Below, one piece after another: positions 1 through 7,418 of a stretch of 19,476 bases of DNA (position 1 is its first letter; every line of letters begins with the position of its first letter). The notes below the pieces were generated by a model. The model worked only from the letters and a program-made list of their open reading frames with translations. It was not told where the DNA came from and did no database searches. Origin of the DNA: DAOTVS01 sp034436375 (GTDB lineage: Bacteria; Chloroflexota; Anaerolineae; SpSt-313). The stretch lies in the NCBI GenBank assembly GCA_034436375.1, contig DAOTVS010000205.1, positions 1 through 19,476 on the forward strand, in the 5' to 3' direction. The position numbers and the translations under genes are program-made.

Positions 1-21
1 CGCTAACCCACCACTCCCCAC

Positions 22-54
22 AAAAGGCCTGCTCCGGCCGCGCGCGGAGCAGGG
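22..54 (-). terminator. Rho-independent terminator after the left operon
   Basis: Read on the minus strand, a 9-bp GC-rich stem (CCTGCTCCG at 28-36 pairing with CGGAGCAGG at 45-53, 8-nt loop) is followed by CC and then TTTT. It lies about 60 bases beyond the stop codon of the last dehydrogenase gene. The T-run is short, so termination strength is uncertain. Nothing else is seen in bases 1-111. Confidence 0.6.
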
Positions 55-111
55 TACCCGGAAACCGAAGGGCGTTTTCATCGTGCGTTGTGCCCAATCG
101 GGCATGGGCGC

Positions 112-1197
112 CTAGTCCAGCAGCGACGCCGGGTCGCCCTTGAGCAGCGGCAGCGGGTGCGGGCGCACCATGGCGCCGCCACTCTCATAGGACTCGATAA
201 CGGCAAAGATGTACTCCATGGTCGCGAGGGCATCACGCCCCGATGCCCGCAGGTTCTCCCGCGGGACCTTGTTGGTGACGTCCTCGAGAAAAGCATGGAT
301 GCGGCGCGGGAAGGTCGCATTGAAATCGGTGATGCCGGTGTTCATGACCTCGGGGGGCGTATTCCCTGGCGCCTTCCAGTAGGTCAGCTTCTCGATGCAG
401 TTCTCGATGCAAAAAGTGCCCTTGGTGCCTGCCAGCTCAAAGCTCCACCAGCCGCCCAAGCCAAAGGTCGCATCGCCGCGTTGGCTCAGCAGATAGCCGA
501 CTCCACCGTTGACAAAGCGTACGTTGACACCGGCGATGGAGAGCATGGGGTCGGCCTCATGAGTGCGGAAGCTCGGCCGACTCACAAACGCCTGGATGTG
601 AGTGATATCGCCGCAAAAGTAGCGCATGACCGAGAACGGGTGAGTGAGGAAGGCCTTCAGGTGGGCATAGGGAAACCCGGCAAAGCGCGACGAAGCCGGG
701 TAGGCATAGCCCTCTTCGCCGCCGTTAAAGCCCATCTTGTGCAGGCAGTAAACGAGCTCGCCGATCTGGCCATCCTGCTGATATTTCTTGGCTCGTTCGG
801 CGGGGGGCGTAAAGTAGTGGTTCAGGTTGCAGCCGAGGTAGAGGTCTTTCTCCGCGGCCTTGGCCACCATCTGCCGCGCTTCGTGGATGTCGTTGGAGAT
901 GGGCTTTTCCACCAGCACATGCTTGCCCGCCTCCAGCGCTTCCATGACCGGCTCAAAGTGCCAGGAGCCATTCTCATAGCCGCCGGTCGTCACATCGACC
1001 ACATCGAGGTTCTCGTTGGCCAGCATGTCCTTCAGGCTGTAGTAGGCCCGCACGCCGTACTTTTGCGCGGCGGCATCGGCCCGCTCCTTGACCACATCGC
1101 ATACGGCCACCAGGTGCGACAATGGATCCTTGGTGTGGCACTGCGCGTGGAGGTTACCGATGCCGCGCAAACCGACGAGACCGACTTGAAGTGCCAT
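112..1197 (-). CDS. Gfo/Idh/MocA-family oxidoreductase (copy 1)
   Basis: This 361-residue protein is a probable NAD(P)-dependent sugar or cyclitol dehydrogenase in the cytoplasm. The N-terminal Rossmann fold shows a glycine-rich loop (GLRGIG, residues 9-14), an acidic residue after strand 2 (VCDV), and the family EKP motif at 97-99. The C-terminal substrate domain carries THPFSVMRYFCGD starting at residue 185, matching the family's conserved His region. The ATG at 1197 is chosen because AAGGAGG lies just upstream and the Rossmann strand begins at once; the frame stays open further upstream but reads as non-protein spacer. It is the last gene of the minus-strand cluster and a clear paralogue of the dehydrogenase at 2665-3657, sharing the GGYE...EP.M.ALEAG.HVL.EKPISN pattern. 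The tail after about residue 345 (proline-rich, PHPLPLLKGD) is longer than in the paralogue. The substrate cannot be read from the sequence. Confidence 0.9.
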   Translation of the reverse strand: MALQVGLVGLRGIGNLHAQCHTKDPLSHLVAVCDVVKERADAAAQKYGVRAYYSLKDMLANENLDVVDVTTGGYENGSWHFEPVMEALEAGKHVLVEKPISNDIHEARQMVAKAAEKDLYLGCNLNHYFTPPAERAKKYQQDGQIGELVYCLHKMGFNGGEEGYAYPASSRFAGFPYAHLKAFLTHPFSVMRYFCGDITHIQAFVSRPSFRTHEADPMLSIAGVNVRFVNGGVGYLLSQRGDATFGLGGWWSFELAGTKGTFCIENCIEKLTYWKAPGNTPPEVMNTGITDFNATFPRRIHAFLEDVTNKVPRENLRASGRDALATMEYIFAVIESYESGGAMVRPHPLPLLKGDPASLLD

Positions 1198-1486
1198 CTT
1201 TTTGCCTCCTTGGGCATGAAGAGAGAAACGAAGCACAATCCGTGATCCGTAATCCGTAAGGACACCAGAGCGAGAGGCCCACTGCTCCGTGCAGGCTTTC
1301 GAGGCAAACGCCACGAAAGGCAGGAAACGTATCGCCATGGCGACCTTACGGACCACGTTTTACGCGTTATTTTTCTCCCTCGCTTGCAGCCACGCAGCCT
1401 GAGCGGGGTCGCCGCTATGCATCGTTTTGTGCGTCTTTGTGGTGCAAAGGTCTCGCGCCAGGGCTCACTTTCCGCTACGGCTCGGA
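1198..1486. other. Intergenic spacer with short TACGGAT-type repeats
   Basis: This 289-base gap separates the TIM-barrel gene from dehydrogenase copy 1. Around 1238-1260, the minus strand has three adjacent 7-mers (TACGGAT, TACGGAT, CACGGAT). Such near-identical short units are spacer fillers that I associate with Chloroflexota genomes. No convincing promoter, terminator or gene was found in the gap. Confidence 0.4.
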
Positions 1487-2284
1487 TCAGCGCGCGCCGC
1501 AGGCCTGCAGGCACGCCTGCATGTGGCCACGCGACTCGGCAGCGATGATGGCGCACTGGATGAGGCTGTAATCCTTGGCGCCGATGACTTCCAGATCCAG
1601 CGGGCCAGTGTAGCCGTTCTGGTGCAGCACACGCACATAGCCGATCAGGTCAATATCACCACGGCCGTTAGCCTGCATCTCGGGCTTGCCGGGGCTCTGC
1701 TGGCGGCCTTTGCAGTCGCGGATGTGCACGTGTTTGACGCGCGAGATCACAGCGCCAATTGCCTCGACCGGATTCTCGTTCCCACGATAAATGTGCGAGG
1801 GATCCATGTCGATGCCAAAGGCGGGCGACTTGATGGCATCCATCACCCGCAGGGTCGTGGGCGTGTTGTAGATGGCCGCGCCCACGTGCGCCTTGACGCA
1901 GAGGGTTACGCCATAGCGCTCGGCCATGAGCGAGAGCTTCCCCAGGGAATCGATCGATCGCTGCAGGCTCTCCTCGTCGCCCGACTTGCCGCCGGGACCG
2001 CAGTTGATGATAGGAATGCCGATCTCCACCGCAGCCTGCATTGCGGTCTCCATCACCGCCGGGTCCTGTGAGGGCTGCTCCATGGCCAGGAGCGCCAACC
2101 CCGTATCGCGGGCCAGGCGTTTGATCTCAGGCGCAATCTCGCGCCACCGCGACAACACCAGGTGCTCGCTCATGCCATCGATGGCCGAGATCTCAATCCC
2201 GTCATATCCAGCCATCGCGATGCAATCAAAGGCGGTCTTCAGATCATAGCCGCCGAACAGCACCGAATTCGCTCCCAGTTTCAT
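1487..2284 (-). CDS. Sugar phosphate isomerase/epimerase family TIM barrel (AP endonuclease 2 fold)
   Basis: This 265-residue protein is a probable divalent-metal-dependent ketose epimerase, isomerase or inosose dehydratase-like enzyme. The fold is recognisable from the order of its metal-binding strands: a Glu in LLAMEQ near 69, KAHVG at 131-135, DMDPSH at 159-164, HVHIRD at 185-190 and a final LEVIG at 231-235. The start at 2284 is set by GGGGGT just upstream of ATG and by the MKLGANSVLFGGYDL opening typical of the family's first strand. It sits between two Gfo/Idh/MocA dehydrogenases, an arrangement common in inositol and rare-sugar catabolic clusters, where oxidation of a hydroxyl and isomerisation or dehydration follow one another. 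The exact reaction is not determinable here. A 380-base spacer rich in repeats precedes it. Confidence 0.87.
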   Translation of the reverse strand: MKLGANSVLFGGYDLKTAFDCIAMAGYDGIEISAIDGMSEHLVLSRWREIAPEIKRLARDTGLALLAMEQPSQDPAVMETAMQAAVEIGIPIINCGPGGKSGDEESLQRSIDSLGKLSLMAERYGVTLCVKAHVGAAIYNTPTTLRVMDAIKSPAFGIDMDPSHIYRGNENPVEAIGAVISRVKHVHIRDCKGRQQSPGKPEMQANGRGDIDLIGYVRVLHQNGYTGPLDLEVIGAKDYSLIQCAIIAAESRGHMQACLQACGAR

Positions 2285-2315
2285 GTTTACCCCCTTTGCA
2301 ATCCTACCTGTAAGA

Positions 2316-2509
2316 CCACCCGGGGCTGGAGCCGCCAGGCTGAGCAAAGCCAAACCCTCCGGACGCGTGTGAAAGAAACCTGGTTTGCACAGCGAACATG
2401 GTTCCTGCACGAGCCCCGGAGGGGCTTTGCCCTTCTCAGCGCGACAGCTTCAGCCCCGGGTTCCCTGCTCGAGCAAGCAAGAGAGTTTCCCAACAGTATC
2501 GCTTTTAGC
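2316..2509. repeat. Palindromic intergenic repeat, copy A (two inverted halves)
   Basis: The right half, 2422-2509, is about 90% identical by eye to 4590-4676: it begins GGGCTTTGCCCTTCTCAGCG and ends with CAACAGTATCGCTTTTAGC, with one indel. The flanking GAGCCCCGGAGGGGCT (2411-2426) is itself a small hairpin and recurs inverted at 4521-4534. The left half, about 2316-2370, is a decayed inverted copy (GGGGCTGGAGCCGCC, then CAAAGCC, then CCTCCGG). The element lies in the 380-base gap between the two genes, directly upstream of the TIM-barrel start. No reading frame of conserved type runs through it. The remaining gap, 2510-2664, shows nothing recognisable. Confidence 0.75.
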
Positions 2510-2664
2510 CTCGAACGGTCTCGCTCAAGCGCTCAACCAAGTCCGCCAGCAGTGACGTTTCACACTCAGGTTGCTTCGCCCGACGCACCACTGAGTCTAT
2601 CAAGAGTCACTCTCGCCGCTTACCCCACTCCCCCACACCAGCGGATCTGCCGGCATTGGAAACG

Positions 2665-3657
2665 CTACTTCACGTACACAACTTTCTCAGTCTGGATGGA
2701 CTCGATCGCGGCGGCGAGCACCTTTTGCGCCGCCAGGCCGTCGGCGCCGGAGCCGTCGATCTGATCGGGTGGGCAGCCCTCGCTGACCTGCTCCAAAAAG
2801 CGATGGATGCGGTTGCGGAAGGTGTCCTCGAAATCGCGCATGCCGCCAAAGATGGGGTTCGTGTAGACGGTCTTTTCCAGAGAGTTGGCCGGGTAGAGCG
2901 TAACCTCGCGGAACATGTCGTCAATCACAAAGCGGCCGCCGACACCGGCCACCTCGCAGCGCTCCATGGGGTGACCGCGCTCGATATCGTAGGAACCAGT
3001 CAGTGAGCCAACCACGCCATTCTTGAAGCGCATGTTGAACTGGGCTGTCGACCAGATCTGTCGCCCCGGCGCCTTGGTGGCAAAGCAGTGCACGGCCTCC
3101 ACATCGCCGCAGAAATGGCGCATAATATCCACCGAGTGTGGATGCAGAGCTTTGATATGGTAGAAAGGCGAGCTTTCGGCTGGATTCTTGATCCAGATCG
3201 CCATGTTGATAAAGAGCAGGTGCCCCAGCCGCCCCTCGTCCATCCACTTGCGGGCCAGGCGCGCCGCCGGTGTAAAGCGGTGGTTCAGGTCGATCCCGTA
3301 GCAGACCCCCTTTTTCTTGGCCAGGGCCACCATCTCTTCAGCCTTGGGGATCTCATTCGAGATCGGCTTTTCGCCCAACACATGGCAACCCGCTTCCAGG
3401 GCCTGCATAGTGGGCTCATAGTGGTCCGAGCTGTACTCATAGCCCCCCGTGGCCACACTGCAGAGATCCGGCTGCAACGCCTTGAGCATGCTCGGCACAT
3501 CATAGAACGCTGGCACACCAAACGTTTGGGCCGCCGCATCGGCACGGTCGCGACGGATGTCGCACACACCCACCAGCTCGGCCAGCGGATCATCGCGATA
3601 GATCCGGGCATGCCGATTGCCGATAGGCCCCATTCCGATCACACAGACGCGAAGCAT
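2665..3657 (-). CDS. Gfo/Idh/MocA-family oxidoreductase (copy 2)
   Basis: This 330-residue NAD(P)-dependent dehydrogenase acts on a sugar, cyclitol or related hydroxyl substrate. The Rossmann loop GMGPIG spans 8-13, VCDI follows strand 2, GEKPIS is at 95-100 and the catalytic-domain motif LHPHSVDIMRHFCGD starts at 171, keeping both the His and the Asp expected in the family. The ATG at 3657 follows AAGGAGG, which overlaps the end of the preceding sulfotransferase gene; only 10 bases separate the two reading frames, so they are co-transcribed and probably translationally linked. The protein resembles copy 1 over the whole cofactor domain but differs in the substrate domain, so the pair may act on successive or epimeric substrates. 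The substrate is unknown. Confidence 0.92.
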   Translation of the reverse strand: MLRVCVIGMGPIGNRHARIYRDDPLAELVGVCDIRRDRADAAAQTFGVPAFYDVPSMLKALQPDLCSVATGGYEYSSDHYEPTMQALEAGCHVLGEKPISNEIPKAEEMVALAKKKGVCYGIDLNHRFTPAARLARKWMDEGRLGHLLFINMAIWIKNPAESSPFYHIKALHPHSVDIMRHFCGDVEAVHCFATKAPGRQIWSTAQFNMRFKNGVVGSLTGSYDIERGHPMERCEVAGVGGRFVIDDMFREVTLYPANSLEKTVYTNPIFGGMRDFEDTFRNRIHRFLEQVSEGCPPDQIDGSGADGLAAQKVLAAAIESIQTEKVVYVK

Positions 3658-3667
3658 CAATGCCTCC

Positions 3668-4396
3668 TTAGTTCCCTGGGATTTCGTACCCGTACTTTCG
3701 CATCGCCGGCGCCAGGAAATCGTAATAGCTTTCCCCATCGGCCGTTTTCCACCGGTCGACCGCCTCGGGGTTCACAGGGATCTTGACCAGCTTGATGCCC
3801 AGGAAATCCTCCAAGCGGGCCAGCGTTTCATCCTGCTTGAGGACGAAATCCTCAAAGCGTACTTCGATCCAGTTCGCCGGTTGTGGCGTAGCCTGGACCA
3901 GTTTGTACTGGTACCACCACGAGATGGCTCGCTGCCGGCGCAGGTCCTCGGTAGCGGGGTAGTCGATACCGAAATCGTGCAAATCATCGGTCTTGTGGCG
4001 GTTCAGGATGCAGTCGCGCGGATTGCGGATCCAAAAGATGTACTTGATATCAGGGAACAGGCGCTGGACCCATGGGTAAACGAGAGTCGTCTCGGGGATC
4101 TTCCAACCTTTGTGTTCGGCGGTGCTCTCAAGGACGGATTTCAGGTAGCGATGGATAAGGTCCGTGAACTCGGTCGGGATTTCCATCGTGTGCAGGGCGC
4201 TCCAATCCCAGTCCAGATCACCCTTCCACTGTACAAAGCGCGCCAGCACGCGGCAGGCATCGTACATATCCTCAGGTGGCAGGAGATCACTCGACTGGTT
4301 CAGCGGCGCCCCCATAAAGACGCCTGACTCCCACAATGTGCGCGATATAGCCCGCGTGCCCGAATGCCCGCGACCGATGATGGTGATCATGCTCAT
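3668..4396 (-). CDS. PAPS-dependent sulfotransferase family protein
   Basis: This 242-residue cytoplasmic protein is predicted to transfer sulfate from 3'-phosphoadenylyl sulfate to an acceptor hydroxyl or amine. The 5'-phosphosulfate-binding loop is seen as GRGHSGTR at 8-15. The 3'-phosphate-binding segment is IRNPRD at 123-128, followed by an Arg/His-rich helix. RFEDFV at 180-185 is the usual late conserved strand. The start at 4396 has GAGGAA about 10 bases upstream; a second ATG two codons in (4390) is possible. It lies between a sulfatase-fold gene and a dehydrogenase. Having a sulfotransferase and a sulfatase-like enzyme in one cluster is uncommon and suggests that a sulfate or phosphate ester is handled here. 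No signal peptide or membrane segment is present. Its acceptor is unknown. Confidence 0.82.
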   Translation of the reverse strand: MSMITIIGRGHSGTRAISRTLWESGVFMGAPLNQSSDLLPPEDMYDACRVLARFVQWKGDLDWDWSALHTMEIPTEFTDLIHRYLKSVLESTAEHKGWKIPETTLVYPWVQRLFPDIKYIFWIRNPRDCILNRHKTDDLHDFGIDYPATEDLRRQRAISWWYQYKLVQATPQPANWIEVRFEDFVLKQDETLARLEDFLGIKLVKIPVNPEAVDRWKTADGESYYDFLAPAMRKYGYEIPGN

Positions 4397-4442
4397 ATGC
4401 GTTGTATTCCTCGAAGATCGAAGAGTCACCCGAGGCTGGAAG

Positions 4443-4676
4443 CGAGACTGTTGGCAAACTCGGTTGCGTGCCCGGCAACGGCCGCCCAGGGCTAAAGCCA
4501 CCGGGCTCAGAAGGGCAAAGCCCCTCCGGGGCTCGTGCAGAGGCCGATCTCGCTGCGCAGGGCCGGTCTGCTCCACACACCCCCCCACAGGGCTTTGCCC
4601 TTCTCAGCGCGGCGGCTTCAACCCCGGGTTCCCTGGTCGAGCAGGCAAGAGAGTTCACCAACAGTATCGCTTTAGC
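4443..4676. repeat. Palindromic intergenic repeat, copy B (head-to-head inverted halves)
   Basis: Positions 4443-4540 and 4590-4676 are inverted copies of one roughly 90-100-bp unit around a 49-base centre, so the region could form a large imperfect cruciform or RNA hairpin. The left half keeps ACTGTTGG, then AAAGCC, then AGAAGGGCAAAGCCCCTCC. The right half has the reverse order and is about 90% identical by eye to 2422-2509. The element fills nearly all of the gap between the sulfatase-like stop (4690) and the sulfotransferase start (4396). It may be a mobile-derived or REP-like repeat; no transposase is nearby. Confidence 0.75.
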
Positions 4677-4689
4677 GTTGGGTTCCGTG

Positions 4690-6096
4690 TTACTTGCGTC
4701 CCTTGGCCTGCAGGCGGATAGCCTGGCCCACATCACCGATGTGCAGGGTGTTGTAGGCCTGCTCCGAAGTTTTAAACGCACCGACACCTTCGTGGCCGTG
4801 CCAGTCGCCCTGATGGAAGATGGGGTTGGGAAGGCCCGTCTCCTGCTCGCGCCTGGCGATCCAGGCCTCCATGCGCGCCTTGAGCAGCGCCACCACCTCG
4901 GGCTGACTCTCCGCCAGGTTGTTGTTCTCCCCGGGGTCCTCGATCAGATTGTACAGCTCCACCGGCGGCTTGAAGTGGAAATCGGGCTCCAAAGCGACGA
5001 TCAGCTTCCACTCTGGCGTGCGCCAGCCGTGCTTGCGCATCCAGGTGCACTCGGTGATGTAAAACTCGCTATCGTGAGAGGCCACCTCGCCGCGCACCAT
5101 GGGCAACAGGCTCTTGCCATCGAACCGGATCTCAGGCTCGGGCTGGATGCCGGCCAACTCCATGAGGGTCGGCATCAGGTCCTGGTGCCGGTTGTAGCCG
5201 GCGATGCGCTTGCCCGCGGGCACATGGCCGGGATAGTGGATAATCAGCGGCACGTGCAGCGTCTGATCGTAGAGCCCATGATGGTCAAAGTAGCAATCAT
5301 GGTCATAGAGGGTCTCGCCGTGGTCCGAGTTGATGACCACGATGGTATCCTCCAGCAGGCCATGCGCCTCCAGGGCCGTGAAGAGGGTCTGCATGCAGGC
5401 ATCCATATAGGCCACGGCGCCATCGTATTGGGCAATCACATAGTCCTTGTCGGTGATTCCAGGCGGCATCCAGCTGGCGAAAAAGTCGCAGAAGGGCTTG
5501 AAGGCCATCACAGGGTCCATCGAGTGATTGGTCGGGTCCAGCTCGTTGCCGTGGTAGAACGCGCGCTCAAAGGGCGCTGGCGGCAGATAAGGCGCGTGGG
5601 GGTCCATGTGGCGCAGGAAGAGGAAGAAGGGCTGTCGCTTCTTCGCCAGCCGGTCGAGCTCGGGGATAGCCACATCGTTCAGATTCTGCGCCTTGGGGCT
5701 GCGGCCCTCCGCCCAGCTCCCCCAACCCGCATAATCGATGTACTTGTCGAAGCCACGCGAGGCAGCATTGCCACTAAAGCCCACGCAGGTTGTGTTGTAG
5801 CCCGCTTCGCGCAACACTTCGGGCAGCGTGCGAACCTCGGGCCGCAGAGGGCCTTTGTGGCGCAGAGCCACCACCTGGCTGGTGATGAGGTCCATGCCGG
5901 TGAGCATGGCCGTATAGCCGCTCGTCGTTGGAATATAGGCGGAATAGGTGCGCTCAAAAAGCGTGCCGCCCTGGGCAAAGCGGTCTATATGGGGGGTCGT
6001 CAGGCGGTGATAGCCGTAACAGCTCATGTGATCGGCGCGCAGCGAGTCGATCCCGATGAGCACGATGTTGGGCGGGCGTTTGCGTCGTGGTGACAT
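4690..6096 (-). CDS. Sulfatase-fold (alkaline phosphatase superfamily) hydrolase without the formylglycine cysteine
   Basis: This 468-residue protein matches the sulfatase family end to end: IVLIGIDSLRADHMSCYGY at 11-29 (metal Asp17), TTPHIDRFAQGG at 33-44, the nucleophile segment ending in MLTG at 64-67, FLRHMDPHAPYLPP at 160-173, and SDHGE at 257-261. The classic C-x-P-x-R motif, which supplies formylglycine in true sulfatases, is replaced by T57-T-S-G-Y61. Thr57 falls at the nucleophile position, as in Thr-using phosphodiesterases and phosphotransferases of the same superfamily. It may therefore hydrolyse a phosphate or phosphonate ester, or work poorly on sulfate. The ATG at 6096 has GAGGAGG 9 bases upstream. 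No signal peptide is visible (the start is MSPRRKRPPN), so it looks cytoplasmic. It is the first structural gene after the LacI regulator gene. Confidence 0.9.
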   Translation of the reverse strand: MSPRRKRPPNIVLIGIDSLRADHMSCYGYHRLTTPHIDRFAQGGTLFERTYSAYIPTTSGYTAMLTGMDLITSQVVALRHKGPLRPEVRTLPEVLREAGYNTTCVGFSGNAASRGFDKYIDYAGWGSWAEGRSPKAQNLNDVAIPELDRLAKKRQPFFLFLRHMDPHAPYLPPAPFERAFYHGNELDPTNHSMDPVMAFKPFCDFFASWMPPGITDKDYVIAQYDGAVAYMDACMQTLFTALEAHGLLEDTIVVINSDHGETLYDHDCYFDHHGLYDQTLHVPLIIHYPGHVPAGKRIAGYNRHQDLMPTLMELAGIQPEPEIRFDGKSLLPMVRGEVASHDSEFYITECTWMRKHGWRTPEWKLIVALEPDFHFKPPVELYNLIEDPGENNNLAESQPEVVALLKARMEAWIARREQETGLPNPIFHQGDWHGHEGVGAFKTSEQAYNTLHIGDVGQAIRLQAKGRK

Positions 6097-6159
6097 TATT
6101 CATCCTCCTCGGTCCGATGATGTATGATAGTACAGGAAACTTGAGCCGGATACATGACT

Positions 6160-6299
6160 CGTAATAAGTAACACGCAATAAGTGAGGTCGCCATTCCGAC
6201 ATGCTCAATGCTCTGGACAAGCTCTGTCGAGGCGAACACTATGAAGAGCAATACGCGCTCCGAACTGGATACCTGACTTATTACGGTTTACTTATTACG
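6160..6299. repeat. 28-bp inverted repeats bounding a 140-bp spacer element
   Basis: The arm at 6160-6187 starts CGTAATAAGTAA and contains AATAAGTGAGG. It matches the reverse complement of 6272-6299 at 24 of 28 positions by eye. The 84 bases between hold no gene I can recognise. The units (GTAATAAGTAA, CGTAATAAGT) look like low-complexity spacer fillers related in style to those at 1238-1260. The shape is that of a small non-autonomous element, but no target-site duplication was established. The rest of the 237-base gap (6097-6333) shows only the ribosome binding site of the sulfatase-like gene and the palindrome at 6299-6311. Confidence 0.5.
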
Positions 6300-6311
6300 T
6301 CACGTCGTGAC
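6299..6311. promoter_or_regulatory. GTCACG-T-CGTGAC palindrome, possible operator
   Basis: This perfect 13-base odd palindrome lies just past the LacI-family gene's stop and about 200 bases upstream of the sulfatase-like start. It could be a regulator site for the sulfatase-sulfotransferase cluster, or only part of the adjoining repeat. Its sequence differs from the CACGTG-containing operator candidate at 7387-7414, so control by the same protein is not demonstrated. Confidence 0.25.
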
Positions 6312-6333
6312 CTTACGCATTGCCTGTTACGCA

Positions 6334-7359
6334 TCACGGCGGGCACGGCCCGGTTGACCCACGGATCACAAGGTGCGCCGGCATATCGATGCGCTGGATG
6401 GGAAGCCCAGGGTCCTGAATCCGCTGGAACAAGAGGCGCGCGGCCTGCCGGCCGATCTCTTCACTGCCGGCGCGCACGGTGGTCAGTGGAGGCACGAGAT
6501 AGGGCGCCAGGTCGATATCATCGAAACCGGCAACAGAGAGGTCGCGAGGCACAGAGAGCCCACGTTGGGCTGCCGCCTGTAGAGCGCCCATGGCCATCAG
6601 ATCATTGACGCCCACGATGGCTGTCGGTCGGGGGGTGAGGTCGAGCAGGCGGAGCGCCCCGGCAAGGCCATCCTCCAGCGTGGGTCCACAGTGGACAACC
6701 AGATCATCCTCCGCAGGCAACCCCGCACTCCGCAGGGCCCGCCGGTAGGCCAGCAACCGTTCGGCCCCGAGGGCGCGACGAGCCACCCCGTGGATAAAGC
6801 CGATCCGTCGGTGGCCCAGCCCCAGCAAGTGCGCCATGAGCTGCGCCGACCCCTGGCCATAGCATTGCACGACGGCGTCTTTGCCCGCCAATACGCCCCC
6901 AAAGGTGACAATGGCCCCACCCTGCAGGCGCAGCGCAGCCAGCTCATGGGCCAGGCGGCCCGGGTAGGTCAGGAGCAGGATCAACCCATCCATACGCTGC
7001 TGCGCCAGGGCACGGAGAGATTCGCGCTCGCGTTCAGGCTCCAGCGCCGTAAAGGCCAGGACCAACTGGTAGCCGTGCTCGCGCGTCACCGCCTCCACAC
7101 CTCGCACAACTCCCCAAAAATGGGGATTGCCGGCATCGGGGACGAGTAGGCCAATGGTGTGGGTGAGGCCCGAGCGGAGGGTGCGCGCCGCAGCATGGGG
7201 CTGATAGCCCAATTCCTCGACAGCTTCCAGCACCCGTCGCCGGGTCTCCTCAGTAATGGGGACATTGCCGCCACTGCGGTTGGTGATCACGTTGGAGACC
7301 GTCGCCCGCGAAACGCCTGCGCGGCGAGCGACATCCATCTGCGTAACGCGCCTGGTCAT
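6334..7359 (-). CDS. LacI-family transcriptional regulator
   Basis: This 341-residue DNA-binding repressor probably responds to a sugar-type ligand. The N-terminal helix-turn-helix is clear (VTQMDVARRAGVSRATVSNV, 5-24), followed by the hinge segment GYQPHAAARTLRSG at 51-64, where Leu of the AxxLRSG pattern would enter the minor groove. The remaining residues form a periplasmic-binding-protein-like effector domain starting TIGLLVPDAGNPHFWGVV and including MDGLILL, GFIHG and GFDDIDLAPYL. The ATG at 7359 is picked because the HTH begins six residues later; the ribosome binding site (AGGGTG) is weak. It lies upstream of and on the same strand as the sulfatase-like, sulfotransferase and dehydrogenase genes, which are its most likely targets. 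Its own promoter is covered by a palindrome, suggesting autoregulation. Confidence 0.92.
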   Translation of the reverse strand: MTRRVTQMDVARRAGVSRATVSNVITNRSGGNVPITEETRRRVLEAVEELGYQPHAAARTLRSGLTHTIGLLVPDAGNPHFWGVVRGVEAVTREHGYQLVLAFTALEPERERESLRALAQQRMDGLILLLTYPGRLAHELAALRLQGGAIVTFGGVLAGKDAVVQCYGQGSAQLMAHLLGLGHRRIGFIHGVARRALGAERLLAYRRALRSAGLPAEDDLVVHCGPTLEDGLAGALRLLDLTPRPTAIVGVNDLMAMGALQAAAQRGLSVPRDLSVAGFDDIDLAPYLVPPLTTVRAGSEEIGRQAARLLFQRIQDPGLPIQRIDMPAHLVIRGSTGPCPP

Positions 7360-7386
7360 GGCACACCCTGGCTTTCGGGGGTAACC

Positions 7387-7414
7387 TTGGCACGTGATAC
7401 CCTGCACGTGTCAA
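7387..7414 (-). promoter_or_regulatory. Operator-like inverted repeat over the LacI-gene start site
   Basis: On the minus strand, TTGACACGTG, an 8-base spacer and CACGTGCCAA form a 10-8-10 inverted repeat with one mismatch. Each half also contains the self-complementary CACGTG. It begins 4 bases downstream of the -10 box at 7419-7424, so bound protein would block initiation. The likely ligand is the LacI-family protein encoded just downstream. This pairing is inferred; the canonical short LacI/PurR-type operator with a central CG would be one CACGTG half rather than the whole repeat. Confidence 0.6.
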
Positions 7415-7418
7415 GCAT

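Noticed and set aside
4540..4590. CRISPR-like repeat array from the recurring units near 2.4 and 4.5 kb
   Set aside because: Copies are few, in inverted orientation and unevenly spaced; there are no spacers of regular length and no cas genes.
4402..6093. 563-codon open frame on the plus strand
   Set aside because: It is antisense to the sulfatase-fold gene, which has clear motifs and a good ribosome binding site. The plus-strand protein is low-complexity and lacks any family signature; long antisense frames are expected at this GC content.
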